A stretch of DNA of 64,000 nucleotides from JBCDKH01 sp964388485 (GCA_964388485.1 CAYMAS010000013.1:1-64000), one strand, 5' to 3'. Positions 17,400 through 28,518 are shown, counted from the stretch's first letter. Translations and numbers: made by a program. The notes: generated from the letters alone by a model not told the origin.

Positions 17400-18170
17400 T
17401 CAAGTGCCTGAACCCGCTGCGCCGACAAGCGCCTCGAAAATTCGCAGATGCCGCGACTCGTTCTCGACGGCCTGACGCTCCGGGTGCCACTGCACGCCGA
17501 GCCAGAACGGCCTGCTTGGATCTTCAATGGCTTCGACCGTCTGATCCCCCGCCACCGCGGACGCAATCAGGCCACGCCCGACGGTGCCGACGGCCTGGTG
17601 GTGGCTCGTGTTGACGCTGAGAGCGACGACGCCGCAGGTGCGGGCCAGCAGGCTGTCGGGGCGGACGGCGATGTCGTGACGTTTGGCCCAGCCAGCGTCG
17701 CCGCGGGTGTGGTCCATGCCGCGGTGCAGGTCCGGCAGGTGCTGAATAAGGCTGCCGCCGCGGACGAGGTTCATGACCTGCATGCCGAAGCAGATGCCGA
17801 GCGCCGGCATCCCCCGCTCCTGGGCCTGCTCACACAGCCGTCGCTCGTGTCGTTCGCGGAGCGGGTCGACCTTGTTGCACGCGGGGTGCCACGACTCACC
17901 CCACGCCGCGGGATCGGGATCGTTGCCGCCGGAAAGGAGCAGGCCGTCGACGAACGCCGGGAGCGTCGCGTCCTGCTTGAACGGCAACAGCACCGGCTCG
18001 CCGCCGGCGAGTGCGACGGCTTCCACTGCGGCGTAGGAAAGCTCGTACCGAGACCGGCTGCGGTCGTGGTCGAGGGTGATGCCGATGACGGGGCGATGGT
18101 CGATGAAGGAACGTAGCCGGCTCAGGGCGATGTTGTGTCGCGGCAGAACGCTACTTGCAACTGATCCCAA
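17400..18170 (-). CDS. Class I glutamine amidotransferase-like / gamma-glutamyl hydrolase (peptidase C26)
   Basis: A 256-residue PuuD-like peptidase C26 protein. It has PVIGITLDHDR near the N-terminus, DGLLLSGGNDPDP, the nucleophile Cys in ALGICFGMQVMNLVRGG, and the His-Glu pair in LGVQWHPERQ. Relatives hydrolyse gamma-glutamyl-GABA or similar amides. The apparent start is TTG 18170 and no ATG lies before the conserved region, so the exact start is uncertain. It is divergent from the YgjP-like gene with a 20-base gap. Confidence 0.86.
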   Translation of the reverse strand: MGSVASSVLPRHNIALSRLRSFIDHRPVIGITLDHDRSRSRYELSYAAVEAVALAGGEPVLLPFKQDATLPAFVDGLLLSGGNDPDPAAWGESWHPACNKVDPLRERHERRLCEQAQERGMPALGICFGMQVMNLVRGGSLIQHLPDLHRGMDHTRGDAGWAKRHDIAVRPDSLLARTCGVVALSVNTSHHQAVGTVGRGLIASAVAGDQTVEAIEDPSRPFWLGVQWHPERQAVENESRHLRIFEALVGAAGSGT

Positions 18171-18190
18171 CTTTCCCCTAACCTGCCGCC

Positions 18191-18823
18191 GTGGCTCAGA
18201 TCGAACTGTCGGGTCATCGCCTCTGCTACGACGTCACCCGGCACCCGCGGGCCAAACGGGCGACGGTGCGGGTCGATCCCGAAGGCGTTCGCGTCACCCT
18301 GCCGAAGCGGGCGACGCCGAGCGAGGCGGACCGGGTGCTAAGGCGGCATGCGGCTTGGGTGTTGCGACAGGTCGAGGCCTCCAGACGCAACGCCGCGATG
18401 GCTCGGCGGGAATTGGGCATTGAGCCAGGCATCATGCTGCTGCGGGGCCAGCTCGTCGCTGAGCGGCCGGTGCCATGGCTGAAGAAGGAGGCCCGGAAGG
18501 ACCTCATCGCCTCCGTCGAGCGCGCTCGACCCGCGGCACGAAAGCAGGCGACGAAGGTGACGGTTCGCGACCAACGCACCCGCTGGGGCAGCTGCTCATC
18601 CCTCGGCACCTTGTCGTTCAATTGGCGGCTCGTGATGGCTCCGCCGGCGGTGCTGGATTATCTGGTCGTGCACGAGCTGGTGCACCTGGACGTGCCGAAC
18701 CACTCGCAACAGTTTTGGCGGCAGGTGGAGCGGCATTGCCCGCGATACCGCGAGCACGAGGTGTGGCTCAAACGGTTTGGCGGCACGCTTTTGCGTTGGA
18801 AGCCAAGTGCCGGGCTTCCTTGA
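18191..18823 (+). CDS. YgjP-like (DUF45) zinc metallopeptidase
   Basis: A 210-residue protein of the YgjP/SprT-like metallopeptidase group. It has the N-terminal RATVRVDPEGVRVTLPKRA part, the signature VRDQRTRWGSCSSLGTLSFNWRL, and the zinc motif HELVHLDVPNHSQQFW (HExxH, with the third ligand His before SQQFW). The physiological substrate is unknown. The start is GTG 18191; no stronger start is nearby. Confidence 0.88.
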   Translation: MAQIELSGHRLCYDVTRHPRAKRATVRVDPEGVRVTLPKRATPSEADRVLRRHAAWVLRQVEASRRNAAMARRELGIEPGIMLLRGQLVAERPVPWLKKEARKDLIASVERARPAARKQATKVTVRDQRTRWGSCSSLGTLSFNWRLVMAPPAVLDYLVVHELVHLDVPNHSQQFWRQVERHCPRYREHEVWLKRFGGTLLRWKPSAGLP

Positions 18824-18839
18824 GCCGCGGAAGAACCCG

Positions 18840-20720
<1,881 letters not shown>

Positions 20721-20745
20721 GGGCGGCGGAGGGTAGCGTGGCTGT

Positions 20746-21636
20746 ATGCCTGATGTCTGGTTCAACGGCGAGTTCCTGGATCGCAATGCCGCCCGCGTTG
20801 ATGTCCGCGACGGCGGGTTCCTCCACGGCAGCGGGGTCTTCACGACGATGCGGGCCAGTGGCGGGCGGGTGTTGATGCTCGACGCGCACCTGGCGAGGCT
20901 GCGGCGGTCGTGTGAGGCGCTCTACGTGCCGCTGCCGTTCAAGGACAAGGAACTGGCTGTCGCGGCGGGCGGGCTGCTGGCCAGGAACGAGCTGGGTGAG
21001 GCGCGGCTGCGGCTGACGGTGACGCGGGGCATCAGCGAACGTGATCCCATCCACGGCGAGATCCACCGCCCCACGGTCCTGCTCACCGCTGGCGAGATGA
21101 CGCCTTACCCCGGGGATTATCGCGACAAGGGCATGACCGTCGTGCTCAACAGCGAGCACAAGCTTAACCCCTACGATTTCCAGGCGGGCCACAAGACGCT
21201 CGACTACTTTGGCCGCTTCGCCGCATTACGCGAGGCGGCGCGGCGCGGGGCGGGCGAGTCGCTGTGGTTCGACGTGCACAACTTCCTGCAGTGTGGCAGC
21301 GTCTGCAACGTCTTCATCGTCGAAGCGGGCACGATCGTGACGCCGCCGACGAATGACGATCTGAGGGACGAGGCGGTGAAACGGTCGACGCCGTACCCGA
21401 AGAGTTGCGTCCTGCCCGGCACGGTGCGGGCGTGGGTGATGGAGCAGGAGCGTGTGCAGCGGCTGCCGATCGATGTGAATCGATTGCTGGCGGCGGACGA
21501 GGTCTTCGTGACGAACTCGGCGATGGGCGTGCTGCCGGTGACGCGGCTGGAGCAGAAGCAGATCGCCGATGGCAAGCCAGGTGAGGTGACGCGTCGGCTG
21601 ATGGCGACGTGGCAGGCGATGCTCGAGACAGCTTGA
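20746..21636 (+). CDS. Class IV PLP-dependent aminotransferase
   Basis: A 296-residue fold-type IV PLP enzyme. It has VWFNGEFLDRNAARVDVRDGGFLHGSGVFTT, the catalytic Lys in AGHKTLDYFGRFAALREA, and the SVCNVFIV and LLAADEVFVTNSAMGVLPV segments typical of the family. Members include branched-chain aminotransferase (IlvE), D-alanine aminotransferase and aminodeoxychorismate lyase (PabC). The sequence does not decide between them; its length suits PabC or D-amino-acid aminotransferase. Confidence 0.88.
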   Translation: MPDVWFNGEFLDRNAARVDVRDGGFLHGSGVFTTMRASGGRVLMLDAHLARLRRSCEALYVPLPFKDKELAVAAGGLLARNELGEARLRLTVTRGISERDPIHGEIHRPTVLLTAGEMTPYPGDYRDKGMTVVLNSEHKLNPYDFQAGHKTLDYFGRFAALREAARRGAGESLWFDVHNFLQCGSVCNVFIVEAGTIVTPPTNDDLRDEAVKRSTPYPKSCVLPGTVRAWVMEQERVQRLPIDVNRLLAADEVFVTNSAMGVLPVTRLEQKQIADGKPGEVTRRLMATWQAMLETA

Positions 21637-21667
21637 TCGGCTTCACGTTGTCGCGGACAATGCGGGC

Positions 21668-21766
21668 ATGGCCGTTCTCGCCCCACCACCGCCGACTGAG
21701 GTTGAAGAGCCTGCCGAGACGCTGCCGCCTCATCCGCCGGGTCGGACCGGATTTCTTCCACGCTAA
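21668..21766 (+). CDS. Possible 32-residue leader ORF before Uma2
   Basis: ATG 21668 opens a Pro-rich 32-codon frame (MAVLAPPPPTEVEEPAETLP...) that ends in TAA at 21764-21766. This stop is immediately followed, in the same frame, by the ATG of the Uma2 gene. It may be a coupling leader, or an N-terminal extension of Uma2 cut off by the stop. Evidence is positional only. Confidence 0.3.
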   Translation: MAVLAPPPPTEVEEPAETLPPHPPGRTGFLPR

Positions 21767-22363
21767 ATGGATTTTGACGCGTTTGTTCGCGGCGACGGGT
21801 TGCCGCATGAGACGTTCGAGTATGTCGACGGCTACGCGATCGAGTTTCCGATGATTCGTTACGAGCGCAATGATCTAGCCGACTGGATCATCGCACTTGG
21901 CCGCTTCGCGTTTCGCAGCTATGGCTTCTGCGGTTCCCAACCCTTCGGCATCCGCATGCCCCAAGGCAACGTTCGCCTTCCGGACGTCTTCTTTTGGTCC
22001 AAGGCACAGAATGAGCAGCGAAAGACACACTATCTTGACGGCCCGGTCGACCTCGTGATCGAGATCGTCAGTCCGTCGACCCGCACGATCGATTACACGG
22101 ATAAGTATGACGAATACCAAACCGCCGGTTGCCGAGAGTACTGGATACTCGATCCGAAAACTGGTCGGCACAGCTTCTTCGTCCTTGATGCCGAGACGAA
22201 GTCGTACCGGCCGCTCGCGACGGTGACGGACGATGCCGATCGCGAGTTCATTCGTTCGACCACGGTGCCGGATCTTTGGTTCGATCTGAGTTGGTTCGCC
22301 GACCGCCCTGCGGAGCAAGACGTGGTCGCAACGTGGCAGGCGGCGAAGGGATCGGCGGCCTGA
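21767..22363 (+). CDS. Uma2-family (DUF820) PD-(D/E)XK-like protein
   Basis: A 198-residue Uma2-family protein, a restriction-endonuclease-like fold abundant in planctomycetes and cyanobacteria. Visible are FEYVDGYAIEFP, RLPDVFFWSKAQNE (the Asp of the nuclease core), DLVIEIVSPSTRTIDYTDKYDEYQTAGCREYWILDP (with IEIVSPST as the family signature). The function is unknown despite the endonuclease label. A second Uma2 gene lies at 54975-55637. Confidence 0.9.
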   Translation: MDFDAFVRGDGLPHETFEYVDGYAIEFPMIRYERNDLADWIIALGRFAFRSYGFCGSQPFGIRMPQGNVRLPDVFFWSKAQNEQRKTHYLDGPVDLVIEIVSPSTRTIDYTDKYDEYQTAGCREYWILDPKTGRHSFFVLDAETKSYRPLATVTDDADREFIRSTTVPDLWFDLSWFADRPAEQDVVATWQAAKGSAA

Positions 22364-22426
22364 CGACTCAAAATTTCCCCGCACCTCCTGTCTGCGGTAC
22401 ATTCGCCCGTCGATGAAAGGGGCACA

Positions 22427-23104
22427 TTGACTGCGGAGTGGTTGCTGGGTTGGCAGAACCTGTTGTTTCTCGTGCCGCTGGGGCTGGCGCTGGCGTATCT
22501 TTTCGCTTACTCGCTCAGTGGCTGGACGTTCGGCGAGGCGGATGTCGACGTCGAGGCCGAACTTGACGCAAACGTGGAGCTCGATCTCGATGCAGACGCC
22601 GAAGTCGTCGCAGCGAAGCCGGACATCGATGCCGACTCGGACGTCGACAACGCGCACGGCATCCTCACGCAGCTGACGTGGCTCGGCGTCGGCCGGGTGC
22701 CGCTGTCGATTGTCCTAATGGTCCTGTTCCTGACGTTCGGGCTGGTCGGGTTCGCGACGATGCAACTGCTCCGCGACAGTCTCGGCACGAACGGCATCTG
22801 GGTCGCCCTGCCGACAGCGGCCATCGTGTCGTTCGGCTTGACGAGTCTCGTCAGCCAGCTCATCGCCCGGTATATGCCGCTCAACGAGTCGAGTGCCGAG
22901 TCCCGCAGCAGCTACGTCGGCAAGCGTGGCACCGTCGTCTTCACCGTCTCGCCCACCGGCGGCACCATCACGATCCGCGACTCGGGCGGCGACTTGTACC
23001 AGTTGCCCGCCCGCTGCCGCCAAGGCACCATCGCCCCCGGCACCGAAGTCATCCTCACGAACTACACCAACGGCCTGTTCCATGTCCGCCCTTCCGGCTT
23101 CTGA
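22427..23104 (+). CDS. YqiJ/NfeD-like membrane protein with OB-fold tail
   Basis: A 225-residue membrane protein. A first hydrophobic segment (NLLFLVPLGLALAYLFAYSL) is followed by a very acidic stretch (DVDVEAELDANVELDLDADAE), two more membrane segments (residues of about 95-145) and a C-terminal OB-like domain (YVGKRGTVVFTVSPTGGTITI). This is the arrangement of YqiJ/NfeD partners of flotillins, and the next gene is a flotillin. The apparent start is TTG 22427 with GAAAGGGG a few bases upstream; the ATG at 22413 is out of frame. Confidence 0.8.
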   Translation: MTAEWLLGWQNLLFLVPLGLALAYLFAYSLSGWTFGEADVDVEAELDANVELDLDADAEVVAAKPDIDADSDVDNAHGILTQLTWLGVGRVPLSIVLMVLFLTFGLVGFATMQLLRDSLGTNGIWVALPTAAIVSFGLTSLVSQLIARYMPLNESSAESRSSYVGKRGTVVFTVSPTGGTITIRDSGGDLYQLPARCRQGTIAPGTEVILTNYTNGLFHVRPSGF

Positions 23105-23112
23105 ATCGGGCC

Positions 23113-23154
23113 ACTCATCACTCGGTACTCTTTACTCGCTACTTCTGACTCATG
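23113..23154 (+). repeat. One-armed heptad repeat at the flotillin start codon
   Basis: Six adjacent 7-base units occupy the gap between the YqiJ-like and flotillin genes: ACTCATC, ACTCGGT, ACTCTTT, ACTCGCT, ACTTCTG and ACTCATG. The first four bases are almost constant and the last three vary. The final unit supplies the ATG of the flotillin gene. No complementary arm is seen nearby and no Shine-Dalgarno is present. Confidence 0.75.
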
Positions 23155-24999
23155 GTCTTCTTCGTCATGCTTCTCATCGGGGCCGCCTTGGCCATCGGCC
23201 CCTGGTTCGTGCCGGAGCTCGACGGCCTCATCCAGACCGTTTTGAGCGTCATCGGCCTGCTCATCCTCATCGCCGCCGCCGTCGCGGCGGTCGTGACCAA
23301 GCTCTACAACAAGGCCAGCGCCAACATGGCCTTCGTCCGCACCGGCATGGGCGGAGCCCGCGTCGTCAAGGACGGCGGCACCATCGTCCTGCCCGTCGTG
23401 CACCAAGTCATCCCGGTCAGCCTCGAGACGATGCGGCTCAACGTCGAACGCCGCGGGCCCCACGCGCTCATCACGAAGGACAACCTCCGCGTCGACCTGT
23501 CGGCCGAGTTCTACATCAAAGTGCAGGCCAACAGCGACGACATCCTCAATGCTTCACGCTCGCTCGGCGAACGCTCCGTCGAAGCCGGCAGCGTCAGTGA
23601 GCTTGTCCAGGAAAAGCTCGTCAGCGCTCTTCGCACCGTTGCCGCAACGCAGGAGCTCGTCGAGCTGCACAGCAAGCGCGACGAGTTCGCCGGCAAGGTC
23701 CAGCAGATTGTCACCACCGACCTCGCCAGCAACGGCCTGACCCTCGAGTCGGTCACCATCAGCGCGCTCGACCAGACCGACCCGAGCCAGCTCCAGGAGC
23801 GCAACGTCTTCGACGCCCAGGGCCTACGCAAAATCGCCGAGATCACCCAGCGGGCCAAGGTCCAGCGGAACGAGATCGAGCGGATGAGCGAGCAGGAGAT
23901 CACGTCGCGGGACGTGGTGACGCGTAAGCAGGTGCTCGATTTGCAGCGGGATCAGGCCGAGTTCGAGGCAGAGCAGCGGATGAAGGTCGCCAACGTGCAG
24001 GCTGGCCGTAAGCGGGAGCAGGAAGAGTATCGCATCGCTCAGGAGGAGGCCGTCAACCGCCGCGACATTGCCCGGCAGCAGGCGATCGAGGAGGCGGAAG
24101 TGCAACGCACGCTCGCCGTCGAGCGGGCGGAAGTGGCGAAGCGAGTGGCGCTCATCGAGAAGCTGCAGGAGCAGGAGACGAGCGAGGTGCTCAAGCAGCA
24201 GGCGATCGAAGTCGCCGAGCGTCGCCGCGAGGCCGCCATCGCCGAGCAGGAACAGGAACGTGCCGCCGCCCAGGCGCGTGCCCTCGAAGCCGAGGCAGAG
24301 AAGGAGGCCGCGCGTCAGCAGGTGCTGACGGTCGAGGTCAAGAGCCAGGCTGATCGCGAGGCCGCCCAGAAGCTCATCGCCGCCCAGCAGGTGATCGACG
24401 AAAGCCGCATCCGCGAGCAGACCGAGGCCGAAGTCGACGCCTTCCGCATCATCAAGAAGGCCGACGCCGAGAAGCAGTCCGCCGAGGCCCAGGCCGACGC
24501 CAAGCTGCGACTCGCCCAAGCCGAAGCCGATTCCGAACGCAAGCGGGCCGAGGGCGAGCGGGCGATCAAGAGCGTCGACGTGCAGATCGAACGGGAGCGC
24601 GTCGACGTCGAGAGAGAGCGCGTCGAAGTCGAGCGGCAGGAGCTGGCCAACCGCAGCGAGTTCGAGGAGGCGGCCCTCAACTTCGAGATCGACAAGCTCC
24701 GCATCGCCGCTGACAAGGACGTCCGCGTCGCCGCCGCCGAGTCTCTCGGGCAGATGCTGTCGAAGGCGAACATGCAGATCTTCGGCGATCCGGAGACGAT
24801 GGCGAAGATGTCGAGCCGCTTCATGAGCGCCGCCACGATGGGCAATGCCGCCGACGGCTTCCTCAAGAGCCTGCCGCCCGAGGCCAAGCAGCTCGTTGAT
24901 CGCATCCACGGCAAGCTCGCCGACGTCCTCGACGACGAGGAGAGCAAGCAAGACGAAACGGTCGCATCAGAGGGACCGACTCCAGATCGCCGCGTCTGA
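23152..24999 (+). CDS. Flotillin-family (YqiK-like) membrane scaffold protein
   Basis: A 615-residue flotillin. It has an N-terminal membrane hairpin or anchor (FFVMLLIGAALAIGPWFV and LIQTVLSVIGLLILIAAAVAAVV), an SPFH/PHB domain (about residues 55-220, with AFVRTGMGGARVVKDGGT and VDLSAEFYIKVQAN), then a 250-residue Glu/Ala/Arg-rich coiled coil, and a C-terminal part with LGQMLSKANMQIFGDPETMAKM. Flotillins organise membrane microdomains. It is translated with the YqiJ-like gene upstream, the usual pairing. Confidence 0.95.
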   Translation: MVFFVMLLIGAALAIGPWFVPELDGLIQTVLSVIGLLILIAAAVAAVVTKLYNKASANMAFVRTGMGGARVVKDGGTIVLPVVHQVIPVSLETMRLNVERRGPHALITKDNLRVDLSAEFYIKVQANSDDILNASRSLGERSVEAGSVSELVQEKLVSALRTVAATQELVELHSKRDEFAGKVQQIVTTDLASNGLTLESVTISALDQTDPSQLQERNVFDAQGLRKIAEITQRAKVQRNEIERMSEQEITSRDVVTRKQVLDLQRDQAEFEAEQRMKVANVQAGRKREQEEYRIAQEEAVNRRDIARQQAIEEAEVQRTLAVERAEVAKRVALIEKLQEQETSEVLKQQAIEVAERRREAAIAEQEQERAAAQARALEAEAEKEAARQQVLTVEVKSQADREAAQKLIAAQQVIDESRIREQTEAEVDAFRIIKKADAEKQSAEAQADAKLRLAQAEADSERKRAEGERAIKSVDVQIERERVDVERERVEVERQELANRSEFEEAALNFEIDKLRIAADKDVRVAAAESLGQMLSKANMQIFGDPETMAKMSSRFMSAATMGNAADGFLKSLPPEAKQLVDRIHGKLADVLDDEESKQDETVASEGPTPDRRV

Positions 25000-25012
25000 G
25001 ATTCGTCGGTTT

Positions 25013-25486
25013 CTATAACGGGTCCTCATCGAGCAGTTCCAGCGTCTCCTCACCGACGGGCGGCGCGTCGGGTTCGCTGAGTCGGAAGAGCGTCGTGTCC
25101 TCCTGCAGCTCGTAGCCGCGGGCGATGCGGAGAAACAGGGGGTAGAGCGGCTCTTCATCGCCGTCATCCATTTCCGCCAGCAACTCCTCGGGGGTCAGTT
25201 CCTTCTGCGAGCCGGCGGCACTGATGAAGACGGGGTTTCCGGCGACGTCGACGAACTCCTGAAAGGCAAATTCGCCCGAGCTTTCGTCGCCGGGTCGGAT
25301 CGGCGTGAGGATGCGATCGAACGCCTGCTTCTTTGCAAAAACGTCGAATAGGTAGGTGCCGGTCGGTCGCAGGGACATGAAGTAGCCGACGAACGGATCG
25401 ATGGGCGGCGGCTCTGGAATCGCACCGCCGCGGCAACCCGGCAAGACGAGGCTGAGGGCGAGCAGGATCGGGGCGAGGCGACGCAT
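25013..25486 (-). CDS. Predicted lipoprotein of unknown function
   Basis: A 157-residue protein with a clear lipoprotein signal: MRRLAPILLALSLVLPGCRGG, lipobox LPGC. The mature part is acidic (PTGTYLFDVFAKKQAFDRIL, ...FRLSEPDAPP) and matches no family I recognise. ATG 25486 is chosen because it puts the signal peptide at the N-terminus; the open frame runs 18 codons further. It lies 10 bases downstream of purC on the same strand, so it is probably co-transcribed, although no functional link is evident. Confidence 0.75.
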   Translation of the reverse strand: MRRLAPILLALSLVLPGCRGGAIPEPPPIDPFVGYFMSLRPTGTYLFDVFAKKQAFDRILTPIRPGDESSGEFAFQEFVDVAGNPVFISAAGSQKELTPEELLAEMDDGDEEPLYPLFLRIARGYELQEDTTLFRLSEPDAPPVGEETLELLDEDPL

Positions 25487-25496
25487 TGCCCCGATG

Positions 25497-26372
25497 CTAT
25501 GAGCCGGTGAGTCGCCGACGTGCTTCGACATAGCGATCACGCGTCGCCTCGACGATGTCGTGCGGCAACTCCGGCCCCGGTGGCTGACGGTCCCAATCGA
25601 GCGTCGCGAGGTAGTCGCGAACGAACTGCTTGTCGAACGACGGCGGAGAGAAACCGGGCTGCCAAGCGTCGGCGGGCCAGAACCGGCTGGAGTCCGGCGT
25701 CAAGACCTCGTCCGCCAGCACCGGCTGGCCCTCGTCGAGCCCGAACTCCAGCTTCGTGTCCGCCAGCAGAATGCCTTTCGTGGCGGCGAAGTCAGAGGCT
25801 TGCTCGAACAGGCGAAGCGTCTGATTTCGAAGCTGAGCCGCCAAGTCGCCGCCGATGGCATCGGCCATCTGTTCGAAACTGACGTTCTCGTCGTGCCCTT
25901 GATCCGCCTTCGTCGCGGGTGTGAAGATCGGCTCGGGCAGCTTCGAGCCGATCGTCAGCCCGGCCGGCAGGTCGATGCCGCAAACGCTCTGCGTCGCCTG
26001 ATACTCCCGCCAGCCGCTGCCGGCGAGGTAGCCGCGGGCGACGCACTCGAACGGCACGATGTCGAGCTTGCGGACGATGGTCCCCCGGCCTCCGAGCCCG
26101 CTCATCATCGCCGTCACCTCTACCGGCACCGGCTCGTCACTCAGGTGGTTCGGGACATCGCGGAAGTGGTCGAACCAGAAACGGCTGATCTGCGTCAGCA
26201 GCCGCCCCTTGCCGGGGATCGGCGTCGGAAGGATGACGTCGTACGCGCTGATCCGGTCCGTCGCCACCAGCAGCAGGTGCCCCGGCAGGTGCTCCTCGAG
26301 GTCGTAGACGTCGCGCACCTTGCCCCGTCGCACCGGCAGCGGCAGATTCGTCTGGCTGATGGCGTCGCTCAC
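25497..26372 (-). CDS. purC: Phosphoribosylaminoimidazole-succinocarboxamide synthase
   Basis: SAICAR synthetase, step 8 of purine biosynthesis: ATP-dependent joining of CAIR and aspartate. It is 291 residues, with VRRGKVRDVYDLEEHLPGHLLLVATDRISAYDVILPTPIPGKG, the family signature VPFECVARGYLAGSGWREY, and LADTKLEFGLDE with the Asp/Lys of the active site. The length suits the longer SAICAR synthase type. The start is GTG 26372. Confidence 0.97.
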   Translation of the reverse strand: MSDAISQTNLPLPVRRGKVRDVYDLEEHLPGHLLLVATDRISAYDVILPTPIPGKGRLLTQISRFWFDHFRDVPNHLSDEPVPVEVTAMMSGLGGRGTIVRKLDIVPFECVARGYLAGSGWREYQATQSVCGIDLPAGLTIGSKLPEPIFTPATKADQGHDENVSFEQMADAIGGDLAAQLRNQTLRLFEQASDFAATKGILLADTKLEFGLDEGQPVLADEVLTPDSSRFWPADAWQPGFSPPSFDKQFVRDYLATLDWDRQPPGPELPHDIVEATRDRYVEARRRLTGS

Positions 26373-26425
26373 GAGTCGAACCTAGGACGCTCGCCTCGCC
26401 GGTCGATCCTGCCGATATCCTGAAC

Positions 26426-27298
26426 GTGGACCCCGAGGCCAAATGGTATCTGCTGAGTGTCCTGTTCGGCATCATCGAGGGCCTGACCGAGTTCCTGCCG
26501 GTCAGCAGCACCGCGCACCTGCGGCTCGTCAAGGAGCCGCTGGGGCTGCTGGAGGATCCGTATTGGAAGATGTACGACGTCGTCATCCAGCTCGGGGCGA
26601 TTCTGGCTGTAGTCGTCTACTTCCGCAGCCGAATCAAGCAGTTCCTGCTCACGTTCCCCAAAGGTGAGGCCGGCAACAAGAACATCCTCACGCACCCCGT
26701 GTCGCTGGTGATGCTGTCGTTCGCCGTGACGTGTGTCGTTATCCTGTCAGGGCTGACAGATGTCATCAAGGACAACCTCGAGTCGCTGACGGTCATCGGC
26801 GTCGCGTTGCTCGTGGGTGGAATCGTCATGTGGGTGATCGATGCGAAGTTCGGCGAATCGGGAACGACGCGAGACGTCAGCGACGCCGGGCCGATGCAGG
26901 CGATTGTGATTGGCCTGAGTCAGGTGGTGGCGGCCGTCTTTCCCGGAGCGAGCCGGAGCATGTCGACCATCGCAGGCGGCCAGTTAGCGGGCATGACGCG
27001 GTCGACGGCTCTGGAATTTAGCTTCTTCCTCGCCATCCCGACGATGACCGGGGCCTTCGCGTACGACCTGCTCAAGACGCTGACCGCCGGTCCCGGCGAG
27101 CCCGGAGCCCTGACGCGTTCCCTAACCGGCACCGACTGGGGCGTTTTGGCGACGGGCTTCGTCGTCAGCTTCTTCGTCGCATGGGCGGTGATCGCCTGGT
27201 TCATGGCGTGGGTGAAGAAGCACGGCTTCGTGCCGTTTGCGATCTACCGGATCGTGTTGGGTTTGGCCGTGTTGGGCTACGTCGCTACAGGCGGCTGA
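26426..27298 (+). CDS. uppP: Undecaprenyl-diphosphatase UppP/BacA
   Basis: A 290-residue membrane phosphatase that recycles undecaprenyl diphosphate for cell-wall synthesis and confers bacitracin tolerance. It has the two catalytic motifs: GIIEGLTEFLPVSSTAHL near the N-terminus and the PGASRSMSTIAGGQLAGMTR segment (PGxSRSxxT). It is hydrophobic throughout, with about eight membrane segments. The start is GTG 26426. It is divergent from purC, with 53 bases between the starts. Confidence 0.97.
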   Translation: MDPEAKWYLLSVLFGIIEGLTEFLPVSSTAHLRLVKEPLGLLEDPYWKMYDVVIQLGAILAVVVYFRSRIKQFLLTFPKGEAGNKNILTHPVSLVMLSFAVTCVVILSGLTDVIKDNLESLTVIGVALLVGGIVMWVIDAKFGESGTTRDVSDAGPMQAIVIGLSQVVAAVFPGASRSMSTIAGGQLAGMTRSTALEFSFFLAIPTMTGAFAYDLLKTLTAGPGEPGALTRSLTGTDWGVLATGFVVSFFVAWAVIAWFMAWVKKHGFVPFAIYRIVLGLAVLGYVATGG

Positions 27299-27399
27299 AG
27301 ATTGCGGTGGCGGAGGATGCAATTCGGGGGGCATGGCGTAGACTGTCCGCGGCGGCCGGGATTTCGCGTTGAGTCGACCGCCGGAAGGGAAGGTGCGAG

Positions 27400-28518
27400 A
27401 TGGCGTTGAACGTGTTGAGAGGCCTCTTCGTGCTGCTGATGGCGGCGGTGGGGTACTCGTTCATCAAGTTGGACCCACGCGACGTCGGCTCGCTCGGCGG
27501 CTCCACATGGCTGGCTTTGGCCTTCTCGCTGTCGCTTGGCGTCCTGATGGTCGTCCTCGACATCGTCTCGGGCCGACGCAAACTCGCCGTCTTCAGTGGC
27601 TTGGCGGTCGGCATTCTCGTCGGGCTGACCATCACCTACGCTCTGTCGTTCGGCGTCTCCCTCGTCGTCGACAACGTCATCATCCCCGACGGCGGCGACG
27701 CGGAGAAGACCGCAATCGCCAGCTTCCTCAATCTGATGATCGGCACGACGGTCTGCTACTTTGCGATCAGCTTCGTGCTGCAGACGAAGGACGACCTGCG
27801 GTTCGTCATCCCCTACATCGAATTCCGCCGGGACACGCGAGGCGTTAAGCCTGTGGTGGTCGATACGAGCGCGTTGATGGACCCGCGGATCGAGCCGGTG
27901 CTCGAAAGCGGCTTCCTCGACGGCCGACTGATTGTGCCGCAGAGCGTGGTGCGGGAACTGCAGAACGTGGCGGACCTCGAGGATCGCGACAAAGGCCTGC
28001 GTGGCCGCGAGGGTCTGGACCGGCTCAACCGTCTGCAGAAGGAGCCGGAGCACGACGTTCGCATTTACGACGATCGCCCCGACTCGTCAGCCGACCAGAC
28101 GGTCGACCAGCGTGTCATTGATTTGGCGAGCAACCTTGAAGGGCGTGTGCTGAGCCTCGACGTCAACCTGGCCAAGGTAGCGCGGCTTGCCGGATTGCCG
28201 GTGTTGAACTTGAACGAGCTGAGCGAGGCCGTTCGTCCGCCGGCTCGTCCGGGCGACCGACTTCAGTTGGACATCACCCGCCGCGGCACCATTGCGGGTC
28301 AAGGCGTGGCTCACCTGCCGGACGGGACGATGGTGGTCGTCGAGGAGGCGGGCGACCAGGTCGGCGAAACGATCGATGCCACCGTCACCAACGCGACGCA
28401 AACGGGAGCCGGCCGCATGATCTTCGCTCGGACCGACCGCGCCGGCCCACGACGCCGTCGCAAGCTGGCCCGTCCGTCACCCAAGCCAGAGGACGCGGAC
28501 GTGGTGTCCGCTTCCTGA
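27400..28518 (+). CDS. PIN/TRAM-domain membrane protein (YacL-like)
   Basis: A 372-residue protein with four N-terminal membrane segments (residues of about 1-130), a PIN nuclease-like domain (VVDTSALMDPRIEPVLESGFLDGRLIVPQSVVRELQNVAD, then VDQRVIDLASNLEGRVLSLDVNLAKVARL) and a C-terminal TRAM RNA-binding domain (GQGVAHLPDGTMVVVEEAGDQVGETIDATVTN). This is the Bacillus YacL architecture; the exact role is unknown, with RNA as the likely ligand. Confidence 0.93.
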   Translation: MALNVLRGLFVLLMAAVGYSFIKLDPRDVGSLGGSTWLALAFSLSLGVLMVVLDIVSGRRKLAVFSGLAVGILVGLTITYALSFGVSLVVDNVIIPDGGDAEKTAIASFLNLMIGTTVCYFAISFVLQTKDDLRFVIPYIEFRRDTRGVKPVVVDTSALMDPRIEPVLESGFLDGRLIVPQSVVRELQNVADLEDRDKGLRGREGLDRLNRLQKEPEHDVRIYDDRPDSSADQTVDQRVIDLASNLEGRVLSLDVNLAKVARLAGLPVLNLNELSEAVRPPARPGDRLQLDITRRGTIAGQGVAHLPDGTMVVVEEAGDQVGETIDATVTNATQTGAGRMIFARTDRAGPRRRRKLARPSPKPEDADVVSAS

